A DNA stretch of 64,000 nt from Rhizobium tumorigenes (lineage in GTDB: Bacteria > Pseudomonadota > Alphaproteobacteria > Rhizobiales > Rhizobiaceae), in NCBI RefSeq assembly GCF_003240565.2, contig NZ_CP117255.1:2108001-2172000 (forward strand), written 5' to 3'. A model generated the notes under the pieces. The model made no database searches, had not been told where the DNA came from, and saw only the letters and a program-made list of their open reading frames with translations. The translations under genes were made by a program, and so were the position numbers. Positions within the stretch are counted from its first letter, which is position 1, and each line of letters begins with the position of its first letter. This document shows positions 18,752 through 28,067 of this stretch, in pieces.

Positions 18752-19243
18752 TCAGAGCGTCGCCACCAGCGACGCAAGCTGGTCGGCGCACTGGCCCCAG
18801 CCCTCGTGAAAACCCATGTTCTCGTGGGTCTCGCGATCTTCCGCGCTCCAGTGCAGCGCCCGAGCGGTGTAGCGCGTCTGGCCGTTGCCGATGTCCTCAA
18901 ACGTGACGATGGCGGTCATGAACGGCTTGGCGGAGGGTATCCAGGCGCTGGTGAAGGCGTCGGTGAAGACCAGCTTGCGGTTTTCGACGACATCCAGGTA
19001 GACGCCGCGGTTGGGATACTCCACGCCATCCGGCCCGAGCATCACGATGAAGCTGGTGCCGCCCGGACGCGGATCGAGCTCGGCGGTCGTTGTCGTGAAC
19101 GGCAGCGGGGCAAACCATTGCTTCAGCAGTTCCGGCTCCGTCCATGCCCGGAACAGCTTGTCGGGCGTCGCTGCAATGACCCGCGTCAGCGACAACTCGT
19201 GGCGGACGACATCGGCTTCGCGGACCGTATCTTCTTCGCTCAT
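18752..19243 (-). CDS. SRPBCC/AHSA1 domain protein
   Basis: This 163-residue protein has the START-like fold of the AHSA1 family: RVIAATPDKLFRAWTEPELL at the start, KQWFAPLPF, a central GGTSFIVMLGPDGVEYP hairpin and a long C-terminal helix ending HEGWGQCADQLASLVATL. Such proteins bind small hydrophobic ligands or act as accessory factors, and are often paired with ArsR regulators, which are absent here. Its function is unknown. Confidence 0.82.
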   Translation of the reverse strand: MSEEDTVREADVVRHELSLTRVIAATPDKLFRAWTEPELLKQWFAPLPFTTTTAELDPRPGGTSFIVMLGPDGVEYPNRGVYLDVVENRKLVFTDAFTSAWIPSAKPFMTAIVTFEDIGNGQTRYTARALHWSAEDRETHENMGFHEGWGQCADQLASLVATL

Positions 19244-19395
19244 GGGACATTCCTCCTCGGTGATTGCCTGGACATATGCAGCAGCGCAAGTCTAGGACAA
19301 GTCCGGGATCGCGCCAATGGCTGCATGCCTGGACGCAGTGCTTGCACCTTTCCCCGTCACGCGCGAGAAGAGGCAGAAATCCGATCGGTGAGACG

Positions 19396-20604
19396 ATGAC
19401 CAGAAAACAGATTGCCATTATTGGCGCCGGCCCCGCAGGTCTCATGGCCGCTGAGGTGCTGGCCAGTTCCGGCCACGCCGTTACCGTCTATGACAGCATG
19501 CCGAGTGTCGCGCGCAAATTCCTGCTGGCCGGAAAGTCAGGCCTCAACATTACCCATTCGGAAGACCACGCCGCGTTTGCCAGTCGCTTCGGCGGCTCCA
19601 ATCCCAGGCTTCGCCCTGCCCTCGACGCCTTTGGCCCGGATGCGGTGCGGCGATGGGCGGCAGATCTGGGCATCGAAACCTTCGTCGGCTCCTCCGGCCG
19701 TGTCTTTCCCCGCGCCATGAAAGCCTCGCCCCTACTGCGCGCCTGGCTGAAGCGCCTGCAGGCCGAAGGCGTCACCATCCTTGCGCGACATCGCTGGATC
19801 GGCTTTGCCGATAACGGCCATGTTTTCGAGACGCCGGAGGGCAAACGCACGCTACCCTCAGATGCGACCTTGCTGGCATTCGGCGGAGCCAGTTGGCCAA
19901 TGCTCGGTTCGGACGGCCACTGGACGACAGCGCTCGCAGGTGCAGGTGTCGAGATCGCGCCGTTCCGCCCGGCAAACTGCGGCTTCGATGTCGAATGGAG
20001 CGAGGATATCGTCACTCGCTTTGCCGGCGCACCGCTGAAATCCGTGACGGCCACCTCGGACGCCGGCACGTTTCCGGGCGAATTCGTCATCGGCCAGCAT
20101 GGCATAGAGGGCAGCCTCGTCTACGCCCATGCCGCAGCCCTTCGCGACCGCCTCGAGAGAACCGGCAGCGCCAGCCTCACGATCGACCTTGCACCGGGGC
20201 GAAATGCAAACCGGCTGGCAAAGGACCTGGCCCGCCAGGGCGCGAAAGCCAGTCTCTCCAATCGCCTGCGCAAGGCAGCGGGCATCGAGGGCGTCAAGAC
20301 CGCGCTGCTGCGGGAATTCGTGCCCGCCGCCGATCTTGCCGATCCGGACCGTCTCCCCGGCTGGATCAAGGCGCTGCCGATCCCGGTTCTCCGGCCGAGG
20401 CCGATAGCCGAGGCTATCTCCTCTGCCGGCGGCATCGCCTGGGCTGCCATGGACGAGGACCACATGCTGAAGGCCCGACCCGGCACCTTCGTCGCCGGCG
20501 AGATGATCGACTGGGAGGCACCCACCGGCGGCTACCTGCTGACGGCGTGCTTTGCTACCGGCCGCGCCGCCGCCAACGGTCTGGATGCCTGGCTCAAGCG
20601 CTGA
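19396..20604 (+). CDS. HI0933-like NAD(P)/FAD-dependent oxidoreductase (TIGR03862 type)
   Basis: This 402-residue flavoprotein begins MTRKQIAIIGAGPAGLMAAEVL with the GxGxxG dinucleotide motif, followed by the family signature KFLLAGKSGLNITHSED. It ends with GEMIDWEAPTGGYLLTACFATG, the second FAD-contacting block of BaiN/HI0933-like proteins. Members are widespread in Alphaproteobacteria and their biochemical role is not established. The start at 19396 is favoured by the conserved N-terminus. It stands alone, converging on glpK. Confidence 0.85.
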   Translation: MTRKQIAIIGAGPAGLMAAEVLASSGHAVTVYDSMPSVARKFLLAGKSGLNITHSEDHAAFASRFGGSNPRLRPALDAFGPDAVRRWAADLGIETFVGSSGRVFPRAMKASPLLRAWLKRLQAEGVTILARHRWIGFADNGHVFETPEGKRTLPSDATLLAFGGASWPMLGSDGHWTTALAGAGVEIAPFRPANCGFDVEWSEDIVTRFAGAPLKSVTATSDAGTFPGEFVIGQHGIEGSLVYAHAAALRDRLERTGSASLTIDLAPGRNANRLAKDLARQGAKASLSNRLRKAAGIEGVKTALLREFVPAADLADPDRLPGWIKALPIPVLRPRPIAEAISSAGGIAWAAMDEDHMLKARPGTFVAGEMIDWEAPTGGYLLTACFATGRAAANGLDAWLKR

Positions 20605-20630
20605 ATGAAGCAGTTGAATCGGCCTTCCCG

Positions 20631-20667
20631 CCGAATGTCGCAAGCGATTCATCCGATTCGGTTTTTT
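20631..20667 (+). terminator. Possible rho-independent terminator
   Basis: CCGAAT (20631-20636) can pair with ATTCGG (20656-20661), followed directly by six Ts (20662-20667). An overlapping alternative stem, GAATCGG/CCGATTC, uses the same region. It lies just after the flavoprotein gene and before the convergent glpK stop. Confidence 0.4.
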
Positions 20668-20699
20668 CAGATCCTGCGGGACTGGAGATTCCGGTCTGA

Positions 20700-22193
20700 C
20701 TACCCGCCGCTCAGGGTCCGACGAACAGCATCCTTCCAGCCCTTGAGCTTTACCGCGCGCATCGCCTCCTCCATCTCGGGCACGAATTGCCGGTCGACGA
20801 CCCAGGCCTTGGCGAAGGCCTCGCGCTGTGGCCAAACGCCAGCGCGGCTGCCGGCAAGCCAGGCGGCCCCGAGAGCCGTCGTCTCGAGAATCGTTGGGCG
20901 ATCTACCGGCGCATCGAGCAGATCGGCCAGCCGCTGCATGGTCCAGTCGGAAGCGACCATGCCGCCATCGACCCTCAGCACCGTCTCGTCCGCGCGCTTC
21001 TTCCAGTCCTTGTGCATGGCGTCGAGCAGGTCGCGGGTCTGGTAGCAGACCGCTTCCAGCGCCGCATGGGCGAATTCCGCCGGGCCGGTGTTGCGCGTCA
21101 GCCCGAAAATGGCACCGCGCGCATGGGCATCCCAGTGCGGCGCCCCGAGCCCGGTAAAGGCCGGTACCATATAGATCTCCTGCGCAGCGTCGGCCCGAGC
21201 CGCAAGCTCGCCCGATTCCGACGCAGAGCCGATCAGCCCCATGCCGTCGCGCAACCACTGGACCGCAGCACCGGCGATGAAGATCGAGCCTTCGAGCGCA
21301 TAGGTCGTCCTGCCGTCGAGACGGTAGGCGATGGTGGTAAGCAGCCGGTTCTTCGAGCGCACCCTGTCAGTGCCGGTGTTCAGCAGCGCGAAGCAACCGG
21401 TGCCATAGGTCGACTTCATCATGCCGGGCTCGAAGCAGGCCTGGCCGATCATGGCCGCATGCTGGTCGCCGGCGACGCCGAGAATGGGGATAGCGGCGCC
21501 GAAGATGTCGGGGTCGGTGACACCGAAATCGGCAGCACAATCCTTGACCTCAGGCAGCATCGCAGCCGGCACCCGCAGGATCTCGAGCAGTTCCTCGTCC
21601 CAGGCGTTGTCAGCGATATCGTACATCAGCGTCCGCGACGCATTGGTGGCATCGGTAACGAAGCTCTTGCCGCCGGTCAGCCGCCAGATCAGGAACGTAT
21701 CGATCGTTCCGAAGCACAATTCGCCCTTGGCAGCGCGAGCGCGGGCACCCTTGACGTTGGCCAGCACCCAGGACAGCTTCGTGCCGGAAAAATAGGGATC
21801 GAGCAGCAGGCCGGTGCGCTTCGTAAACAGCTTTTCGAGGTCCTGGCGTTTCAGCTTTTCGCAGTAGGCTGCAGTCCGCCGGTCCTGCCAGACGATTGCG
21901 TTCTGGATCGGCTTGCCGGTATCGCGCTCCCAGACCACGACCGTCTCGCGCTGGTTGGTGATGCCGATCGCGGCGATCTGGCCGGCCTCGATGCCCGCAG
22001 CGGCGATGGCATCGCGCACGGTCGAAAGCACGCTCTGCCAGATATCCTCCGGATCGTGCTCGACCCAGCCGGATTGCGGATAGATCTGCGGGAACTCCAT
22101 CTGGCCGACGCCTGCCACCTTCATCTTGTCATCGAAGATGATCGCCCGCGTCGAGGTTGTTCCCTGGTCGATTGCCAGAATGTAGCCGCTCAT
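20700..22193 (-). CDS. glpK: Glycerol kinase
   Basis: This 497-residue FGGY-family kinase phosphorylates glycerol to sn-glycerol-3-phosphate. The start at 22193 gives [17 protein letters not shown] with the phosphate-1 loop. Other signatures are [59 protein letters not shown] and the STYGTGCF loop. It is complete and of standard length. It is divergent from bdhA; no glpD or glycerol transporter is adjacent. Confidence 0.96.
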   Translation of the reverse strand: MSGYILAIDQGTTSTRAIIFDDKMKVAGVGQMEFPQIYPQSGWVEHDPEDIWQSVLSTVRDAIAAAGIEAGQIAAIGITNQRETVVVWERDTGKPIQNAIVWQDRRTAAYCEKLKRQDLEKLFTKRTGLLLDPYFSGTKLSWVLANVKGARARAAKGELCFGTIDTFLIWRLTGGKSFVTDATNASRTLMYDIADNAWDEELLEILRVPAAMLPEVKDCAADFGVTDPDIFGAAIPILGVAGDQHAAMIGQACFEPGMMKSTYGTGCFALLNTGTDRVRSKNRLLTTIAYRLDGRTTYALEGSIFIAGAAVQWLRDGMGLIGSASESGELAARADAAQEIYMVPAFTGLGAPHWDAHARGAIFGLTRNTGPAEFAHAALEAVCYQTRDLLDAMHKDWKKRADETVLRVDGGMVASDWTMQRLADLLDAPVDRPTILETTALGAAWLAGSRAGVWPQREAFAKAWVVDRQFVPEMEEAMRAVKLKGWKDAVRRTLSGG

Positions 22194-22272
22194 ATGATGT
22201 CCGTCCTTCTCCCGAGACGACACCAATAGGACAGGCCCGCCCGTCTGAACAGAAAGCAAATGGTAAAATTAT

Positions 22273-22286
22273 TGCCGCCGGCGGCA
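22273..22286. promoter_or_regulatory. Perfect 14-bp palindrome in the glpK-bdhA divergent spacer
   Basis: TGCCGCCGGCGGCA is a perfect palindrome 70 bp upstream of bdhA and 80 bp upstream of glpK, in otherwise AT-rich sequence (AAAATTATT just before it). Its position suits an operator acting on one or both divergent promoters. No known regulator is recognised. Confidence 0.4.
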
Positions 22287-22355
22287 GATTGTCAGTTGCA
22301 GAACTTTGGGACTAACCTCAAATTAAAGTAGCATCGCGCGGACAGAGAGCAGAGC

Positions 22356-23129
22356 ATGGCCAGAACAGTCGTCGTCACCGGCTCCACCAGCGGCATAGGC
22401 CTTGCCATCGCCAGCGCCTTTGCCGGCAGGGGCGACAATATCGTCATCAACGGCTTCGGCGAAGCTGACGAGATCGAGGCCATCCGCGCCAGCCTCGAGG
22501 CGTGCGGCGGCAGTGTCCTGTACCATCCGGCCGATATGACGAAGCATGCCGAAATCGCCGACCTGATCGCCACCGCTGCCGCAGCCTTTGGCGGGGTCGA
22601 CGTGCTGGTCAACAATGCCGGCATCCAGCATGTCGCCCCGATCGAGGAGTTTCCGCTCGACCAATGGGACCGGATCATCGCCATCAACCTCTCCAGCGCC
22701 TTCCACACCATGCGTGCGGCAATTCCCTTCATGAAAGCTGAGCGCTACGGCCGGATTATCAACATCGCATCGGCCCACGCCCTCGTCGCCTCGCCCTTCA
22801 AAAGCGCCTATGTCGCCGCCAAGCACGGCATTCTCGGCCTCACCAAGACGGCGGCGCTGGAGCTTGCCGAATTCGGCGTGACGGTGAATGCCATCTGTCC
22901 CGGTTACGTGCTCACACCGCTGGTAGAGCGCCAGATCCCCGATACCGCAAAGGCGCGCGGCATGACGGAGGAGCAGGTGAAGACCGAAGTGCTGCTCAGG
23001 GCACAGCCGACGCGCGAGTTCGTCAAAGCAGAGGAGATCGCTGCTTTGACGCTCTATCTGGCCAGCGACGAGGCGCGCCAGGTCACCGGAACGCACGTCT
23101 CGATTGACGGAGGATGGACTGCAGCCTAA
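22356..23129 (+). CDS. bdhA: D-3-hydroxybutyrate dehydrogenase
   Basis: This 257-residue SDR enzyme oxidises 3-hydroxybutyrate to acetoacetate in polyhydroxybutyrate degradation. It starts MARTVVVTGSTSGIGLA (TGxxxGIG cofactor loop), has NNAGIQHV, a catalytic Ser in IINIASAHAL, the YVAAK Tyr/Lys pair and the BDH-specific NAICPGYVLTPLVERQI. In Sinorhizobium meliloti bdhA is the first gene of an operon with xdhA and xdhB, the same order as here, which strongly supports the name. Confidence 0.93.
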   Translation: MARTVVVTGSTSGIGLAIASAFAGRGDNIVINGFGEADEIEAIRASLEACGGSVLYHPADMTKHAEIADLIATAAAAFGGVDVLVNNAGIQHVAPIEEFPLDQWDRIIAINLSSAFHTMRAAIPFMKAERYGRIINIASAHALVASPFKSAYVAAKHGILGLTKTAALELAEFGVTVNAICPGYVLTPLVERQIPDTAKARGMTEEQVKTEVLLRAQPTREFVKAEEIAALTLYLASDEARQVTGTHVSIDGGWTAA

Positions 23130-23171
23130 CCATGGCAGGTTGAAAGTTTATGACAAACGGCAAGAGGCTCC

Positions 23172-24638
23172 ATGAACGACACGATCCGGTTCATCCTGAA
23201 TGGCGAAGACATCGCCCTGTCGAGCCTGCGGCCGACGGAGACCCTGCTGGATTTCCTGCGCATCGGCAGGCACATGACCGGCACCAAGGAAGGATGCGCC
23301 GAGGGTGACTGCGGTGCCTGTACCGTGCTGGTCGGGAGGCTGATCGACGGCGGCCTGCATTACGAATCGGTCAACGCCTGCATCCGCTTCGTCGGCTCGC
23401 TTCACGGCACCCATGTCGTCACCATCGAGCATCTGGCAGCAAAGGATGGCACGCTCCATCCCGTGCAGCAGGCGATGGTCGACTGCCACGGCTCGCAATG
23501 CGGTTTCTGCACACCCGGCTTCGTAATGTCACTCTACGGCCTCTGGCTTGCCAACGAAAAGCCAAGTCGCGCCGCCATCGAGAAGGCCTTGCAGGGTAAT
23601 CTCTGTCGTTGCACCGGCTACGAGCCGATCGTCAAGGCGGCCGAACAGGTGAGCCTGCTGCGCCCGAGCGCGCTGTTCGATCCTTTGCAAAAGACCCGCG
23701 CCGATATCATGGCACGGCTCTGGGCGCTCCAGAGCCGCGAGACGATCACCGTATCTTCGGGCGATGAGCGTGTGATCGTCCCCGGCTCCCTGGACGATCT
23801 CGCCCGCATCCTGGCACAGGAGCCGGATGCCACCGTCGTTGCCGGCTCCACCGATGTCGGCCTTTGGGTCACCAAGCAGATGCGGGTGCTGAACCCGGTC
23901 GTCTTCATCAACCACCTCACTGAAATGCAGTCGATCACATCGGGTGACGGCGGCTTTACCATCGGCGCCGGCGTCACCTATACGCGCGCCTTCGAGACGA
24001 TCGCCGCCCGCGTGCCGACACTCGGACGGCTGATCGACCGGATCGGCGGCGACCAGGTGCGCAACATGGGAACCATCGGCGGCAACATCGCCAACGGCTC
24101 GCCGATCGGCGACAGCCCGCCGCCGCTGATCGCTCTCGGCGCCACCGTCAAGCTGCGCTCGGCGTCCGGCACCCGCCAGCTGCGGCTGGAAGACTTCTTC
24201 ATCGCCTACGGCAAGCAGGACAGGCACCCGGACGAGTTCGTCGAAAGCATCTTCGTGCCCTACCCGGCCGACGATGCGCAGTTTGCGGTCTACAAGATCA
24301 CCAAGCGCCGCGACGAGGACATCACTGCCGTTCTCGGTGCCTTCTATCTGACGCTGGACGCTAACAACGACGTCCACGACATCCGCATCACCTTCGGCGG
24401 CATGGCCGGCACCCCGAAGCGGGCCCGCACCGTGGAAGCGGAACTCATCGGCAAGCCCTGGACCGAGGCCACCGTCGCGGCGGCGCGTCACGCCTTCGAT
24501 GCAGACTTCCAGCCGCTCACCGACTGGCGTGCCACCGCCGAATACCGGCAGCTGACGGCCAAGAACCTGCTGCTGCGCTTTTATCTGGAGACCACTGGCG
24601 AACCTCAGGAACTCAGGCGCTTCGAGGAGATGGCGTGA
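23172..24638 (+). CDS. xdhA: Xanthine dehydrogenase small subunit (2Fe-2S and FAD domains)
   Basis: This subunit passes electrons from the molybdenum centre to NAD. The N-terminal ferredoxin-like domain has Cys in EGCAEGDCGACTVLVG, and the second 2Fe-2S domain has CGFCTPGFVMSLYGL and CRCTGYEPI. The FAD domain follows from about residue 190, with VVAGSTDVGLWVTK and MGTIGGNIANGSPIGDSPP. It has 488 residues, the usual bacterial length. It overlaps xdhB by 4 bp (ATGA) and lies 42 bp after bdhA. Confidence 0.95.
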   Translation: MNDTIRFILNGEDIALSSLRPTETLLDFLRIGRHMTGTKEGCAEGDCGACTVLVGRLIDGGLHYESVNACIRFVGSLHGTHVVTIEHLAAKDGTLHPVQQAMVDCHGSQCGFCTPGFVMSLYGLWLANEKPSRAAIEKALQGNLCRCTGYEPIVKAAEQVSLLRPSALFDPLQKTRADIMARLWALQSRETITVSSGDERVIVPGSLDDLARILAQEPDATVVAGSTDVGLWVTKQMRVLNPVVFINHLTEMQSITSGDGGFTIGAGVTYTRAFETIAARVPTLGRLIDRIGGDQVRNMGTIGGNIANGSPIGDSPPPLIALGATVKLRSASGTRQLRLEDFFIAYGKQDRHPDEFVESIFVPYPADDAQFAVYKITKRRDEDITAVLGAFYLTLDANNDVHDIRITFGGMAGTPKRARTVEAELIGKPWTEATVAAARHAFDADFQPLTDWRATAEYRQLTAKNLLLRFYLETTGEPQELRRFEEMA

Positions 24639-26974
24639 TGGACAAATCCACCTTCGAGAAGCGGAAGATTATCAACGGCGCCATGCACGCGTCGCTGAAG
24701 CACGATTCGGCGCACAAGCATGTCACCGGCGCTGCCGACTACATCGACGACATCCCGGAGCCCGCCAACCTCCTGCATGGCGCGCTGGGGCTTTCCGACC
24801 GGGCCCATGCGGAGATCGAGGGCATTGACCTTTCCGCCGTAGCCGCCGTCCCCGGCGTGATCTGGGTGATGACCGGCGCCGACGTGCCTGGGATTAACGA
24901 CGTCAGTTCGAACGGCAAGCACGACGAGCCGCTGCTCGCCGAAACAAAGGTCGAATTCCACGGTCAGCCGATCTTCGCCGTCATCGCGACGACGCGGGAG
25001 ATTGCGCGCCGTGCCGCGCGGCTGGCCAAGATCGACTATCGCGACCTGCCGCACTGGAGCGACATCGATGGCGCGCTGGCCAACGGCGGCCCCGTCGTCT
25101 ACGAGCCTATGACCCTCAAGCGCGGTGAACCCGAGACCGAGATGGCAAAGGCACCGCAGCGGCTGAAGGGCCAGATGCGGATCGGTGGCCAGGAGCATTT
25201 CTATCTCGAAAGCCATATTGCCATGGCTATCCCCGGCGAGGACGACGAGGTGACCGTCTGGTCGTCGACCCAGCATCCGAGCGAAATCCAGCATATCGTC
25301 GGCCACGTCCTCAACATCCCGTCCAACGCCGTGACCGTCAACGTCCGCCGGATGGGCGGTGGCTTCGGCGGCAAGGAGACCCAAGGTAACCAGTTTGCAG
25401 CGCTCGCCGCCATCGCCGCGAAAAAACTCAACCGCGCCGTCAAGTTCCGCCCAGACCGCGACGAGGACATGATCGCCACCGGCAAGCGCCACGATTTCCT
25501 CGTCGATTACGAAGTCGGCTTCGACGACGACGGCCGCATCCACGCACTCGACGCCACCTTTGCCGCTCGCTGCGGCTTCTCCTCCGATCTGTCCGGCCCG
25601 GTCACCGACCGTGCGCTTTTCCACGCCGATTCCAGCTATTTCTATCCGCACGTCCATCTGGTCTCGAAGCCGCTGAAGACCCACACCGTCTCGAACACCG
25701 CCTTTCGCGGCTTCGGCGGTCCGCAGGGCATCGTCGGCGCCGAGCGCGTCATCGAGGAGATCGCCTATGCTGTTGGCAAGGATCCACTGGATATCCGCAA
25801 GCTGAATTTCTACGGTCAGCCGGGCTCCGGCCGGACGCTGACCCCCTATCACCAGGAGGTCGAGGACAACATCATCGGCCGTCTCGTCGACGAACTCGAG
25901 ACCTCCGCCGACTACCGGGCCCGTCGCAAGGCGATCATCGAATTCAACCGCAGCAGCCGTTACATCCGCAAGGGCATCGCGCTGACGCCTGTCAAGTTCG
26001 GCATCTCGTTCACGATGACTGCCTTCAATCAGGCCGGCGCACTCGTGCATGTCTATCAGGATGGCTCGATCCACCTGAACCACGGCGGCACCGAGATGGG
26101 CCAGGGCCTCTACACCAAGGTCGCCCAGGTGCTGGCCGAGGCCTTCCAGGTCGATATCGAGCGAGTGAAGATCACCGCGACGACCACGGCCAAGGTGCCG
26201 AACACCTCGGCCACGGCCGCCTCCTCCGGTTCCGACCTCAACGGCATGGCAGCCTATGACGCCGCCCGGCAGATCAAGGAGCGGCTGGTCGCCTTCGCTG
26301 CCGCCAAGTGGAATGTCGAGCCGGCCGACGTCATATTCCTGCCGAACCGGGTTCGTGTGGGCGAGATCGAGATCCCCTTCCCCGATCTCATCAACCAGGC
26401 CTATTTCGCCCGCGTCCAGCTCTCCGCGGCCGGCTTCTACAAGACCCCGAAAATCCACTGGGACCGCAAGGCTGGCCGTGGCACGCCGTTCTACTATTTC
26501 TCCTACGGCGCCGCGTGCTCGGAAGTCTCCATCGACACGCTGACCGGCGAATATCTGATCGACCGCACCGATATCCTCCACGATGTCGGCAGGTCGCTGA
26601 ACCCGGCCATCGACATCGGCCAGATCGAAGGCGCCTTCGTGCAGGGCATGGGCTGGCTGACAACGGAGGAGTTATGGTGGGACGCCAAGGGCCGCCTGCG
26701 CACCCACGCACCCTCGACCTACAAGATCCCGCTCGCCTCCGACCGGCCGAAAATCTTCAACGTCAAGCTCGCCGAATGGTCGGAAAATGCCGAGCCGACC
26801 ATCGGCCGCTCAAAAGCCGTCGGCGAACCCCCCTTCGTGCTCGGCGTTTCCGTGCTCGAAGCCCTCTCCATGGCCATCGCCAGCGTCGCCGACTACCGCC
26901 TCTGCCCCAGACTCGACGCTCCCGCTACGCCCGAGCGGGTGCTGATGGCCGTAGAGCGGCTGAAAGGCCTATGA
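24635..26974 (+). CDS. xdhB: Xanthine dehydrogenase molybdopterin-binding subunit
   Basis: This 779-residue catalytic subunit converts hypoxanthine and xanthine to urate. The molybdopterin contacts are RRMGGGFGGKETQGN and AFRGFGGPQGIVGAE, then HGGTEMGQGLYTKVAQV, the SATAASSGSDLNG loop and the catalytic Glu in GEPPFVLGV. It starts within the xdhA stop codon. Its maturation factor gene xdhC follows after a palindromic repeat element. Confidence 0.96.
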   Translation: MMDKSTFEKRKIINGAMHASLKHDSAHKHVTGAADYIDDIPEPANLLHGALGLSDRAHAEIEGIDLSAVAAVPGVIWVMTGADVPGINDVSSNGKHDEPLLAETKVEFHGQPIFAVIATTREIARRAARLAKIDYRDLPHWSDIDGALANGGPVVYEPMTLKRGEPETEMAKAPQRLKGQMRIGGQEHFYLESHIAMAIPGEDDEVTVWSSTQHPSEIQHIVGHVLNIPSNAVTVNVRRMGGGFGGKETQGNQFAALAAIAAKKLNRAVKFRPDRDEDMIATGKRHDFLVDYEVGFDDDGRIHALDATFAARCGFSSDLSGPVTDRALFHADSSYFYPHVHLVSKPLKTHTVSNTAFRGFGGPQGIVGAERVIEEIAYAVGKDPLDIRKLNFYGQPGSGRTLTPYHQEVEDNIIGRLVDELETSADYRARRKAIIEFNRSSRYIRKGIALTPVKFGISFTMTAFNQAGALVHVYQDGSIHLNHGGTEMGQGLYTKVAQVLAEAFQVDIERVKITATTTAKVPNTSATAASSGSDLNGMAAYDAARQIKERLVAFAAAKWNVEPADVIFLPNRVRVGEIEIPFPDLINQAYFARVQLSAAGFYKTPKIHWDRKAGRGTPFYYFSYGAACSEVSIDTLTGEYLIDRTDILHDVGRSLNPAIDIGQIEGAFVQGMGWLTTEELWWDAKGRLRTHAPSTYKIPLASDRPKIFNVKLAEWSENAEPTIGRSKAVGEPPFVLGVSVLEALSMAIASVADYRLCPRLDAPATPERVLMAVERLKGL

Positions 26975-27065
26975 GGACGAAGGACTTGCCGATATCCCGC
27001 CCCGGACCGCAACTATGGTGCCGGGACACCCAAGCCACACCGAAAAACCCTCGGCAAATCATCAC

Positions 27066-27210
27066 CTCCCCTCATTCCTGTGCCGGCAACAGGACTCCAG
27101 CCACGGCGTGTCTGCGCCTTGAGGGCACGCTTCCAGTAGCAACAGGAGATCTTTCGCGCCCAATGACTTGGGCGCACTGGATTGCTGTGATCCGCACAGG
27201 AATGAGGGAG
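27066..27210. repeat. Palindromic mosaic repeat element between xdhB and xdhC
   Basis: A 145-bp element is bounded by a perfect 15-bp inverted repeat: CCCTCATTCCTGTGC at 27069-27083 and GCACAGGAATGAGGG at 27194-27208. Nested hairpins lie inside: GCGTG/CACGC (27106-27110 and 27126-27130) and a perfect 8-bp stem GCGCCCAA/TTGGGCGC (27156-27163 and 27168-27175, loop TGAC). The outer sequence resembles the dispersed intergenic palindromes (RIME-like mosaic elements) of rhizobia. It may act as a transcript-processing or attenuation structure between xdhB and xdhC. Confidence 0.7.
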
Positions 27211-27257
27211 ACCGGGGGGACTTCCTTGATGCTCTCCGTCTATCCGGAGGCCATGCC

Positions 27258-28067
27258 ATGATCCCCTCACTTGCCACCTTCCTCGCGCAAAATCCCGCTG
27301 CCGTCCTCATTGAGATCACCGGTACGCAAGGCTCTGTTCCGCGAGAGACGGGCACGTTCATGCTGGTTTCGCAACACGACATCTGGGGCACCATCGGTGG
27401 TGGGCAGTTTGAGTTTCTGGCGATTGCCAATGCGCGGGCGATGCTCGGCGGCGGTGGCATCGAGGTGATGGATATTCCGCTCGGCCCTGAGATCGGTCAG
27501 TGCTGCGGTGGCCGGACGCAGTTGCGCTGCCGTCTCGCCAGTGCAGAGACCCTCGCGGACCTCCACAGGCGGCTGGATAGCGAGGCTGAAGCCTTCCCGC
27601 AGGTGACGCTGTTCGGCGCCGGCCATGTCGGGCGAGCGCTGACGGCGGCGCTGAGACCGCTGCCGGTCGCAACCCTCGTCGTCGAGACCCGCAGGGAAGA
27701 ACTGGATGAGTTGCCTGATGGCACCGCGACACGGCTGCTCGCCATGCCGGAGGCGCTGGTTGCGGAGCTTCCACCCGGCAGCGTGGTGCTGATCCTCACG
27801 CATGACCATGCGCTCGATTTCCTGATCGCCCGGGAGGCTCTGGCACGAAACGATCTCGCCTATGTCGGCATGATCGGATCGGCCACCAAGCGCGCCACGT
27901 TTGCCCGTTGGCTGGCGCGCGAAGGCGGCGACAAGTCCTTGCTCGGACGCCTGACGCTACCCATTGGCGGCGCCACCGTCAAGGACAAGCGGCCCGAAGT
28001 CATCGCCGCCATGACCGCAGCCGAAATCCTGACCGCCCTGGCCTCTTACCGCAGCCATGGGTCCTGA
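27258..28067 (+). CDS. xdhC: Xanthine dehydrogenase accessory protein XdhC
   Basis: This 269-residue maturation factor binds molybdenum cofactor, promotes its sulfuration and delivers it to XdhB. The start at 27258 is set by the ribosome-binding site CGGAGG. The N-terminal domain has ITGTQGSVPRETGTFMLV and GTIGGGQFEF; the C-terminal Rossmann domain has VTLFGAGHVGRAL and YVGMIGSATKRATFARW. It is 283 bp from xdhB, with a repeat element between. Its 3' end overlaps a small gene on the opposite strand by 22 bp. Confidence 0.93.
   Translation: MIPSLATFLAQNPAAVLIEITGTQGSVPRETGTFMLVSQHDIWGTIGGGQFEFLAIANARAMLGGGGIEVMDIPLGPEIGQCCGGRTQLRCRLASAETLADLHRRLDSEAEAFPQVTLFGAGHVGRALTAALRPLPVATLVVETRREELDELPDGTATRLLAMPEALVAELPPGSVVLILTHDHALDFLIAREALARNDLAYVGMIGSATKRATFARWLAREGGDKSLLGRLTLPIGGATVKDKRPEVIAAMTAAEILTALASYRSHGS

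Noticed and set aside
20787..22229. 480-codon plus-strand frame
   Set aside because: It is antisense to glpK and shows only the codon shadow of that gene.
24605..26581. 658-codon open frame on the minus strand
   Set aside because: It is exactly antisense to xdhB, whose motifs are unambiguous. Long antisense frames are expected in GC-rich coding DNA, and this one shows no recognisable domain.
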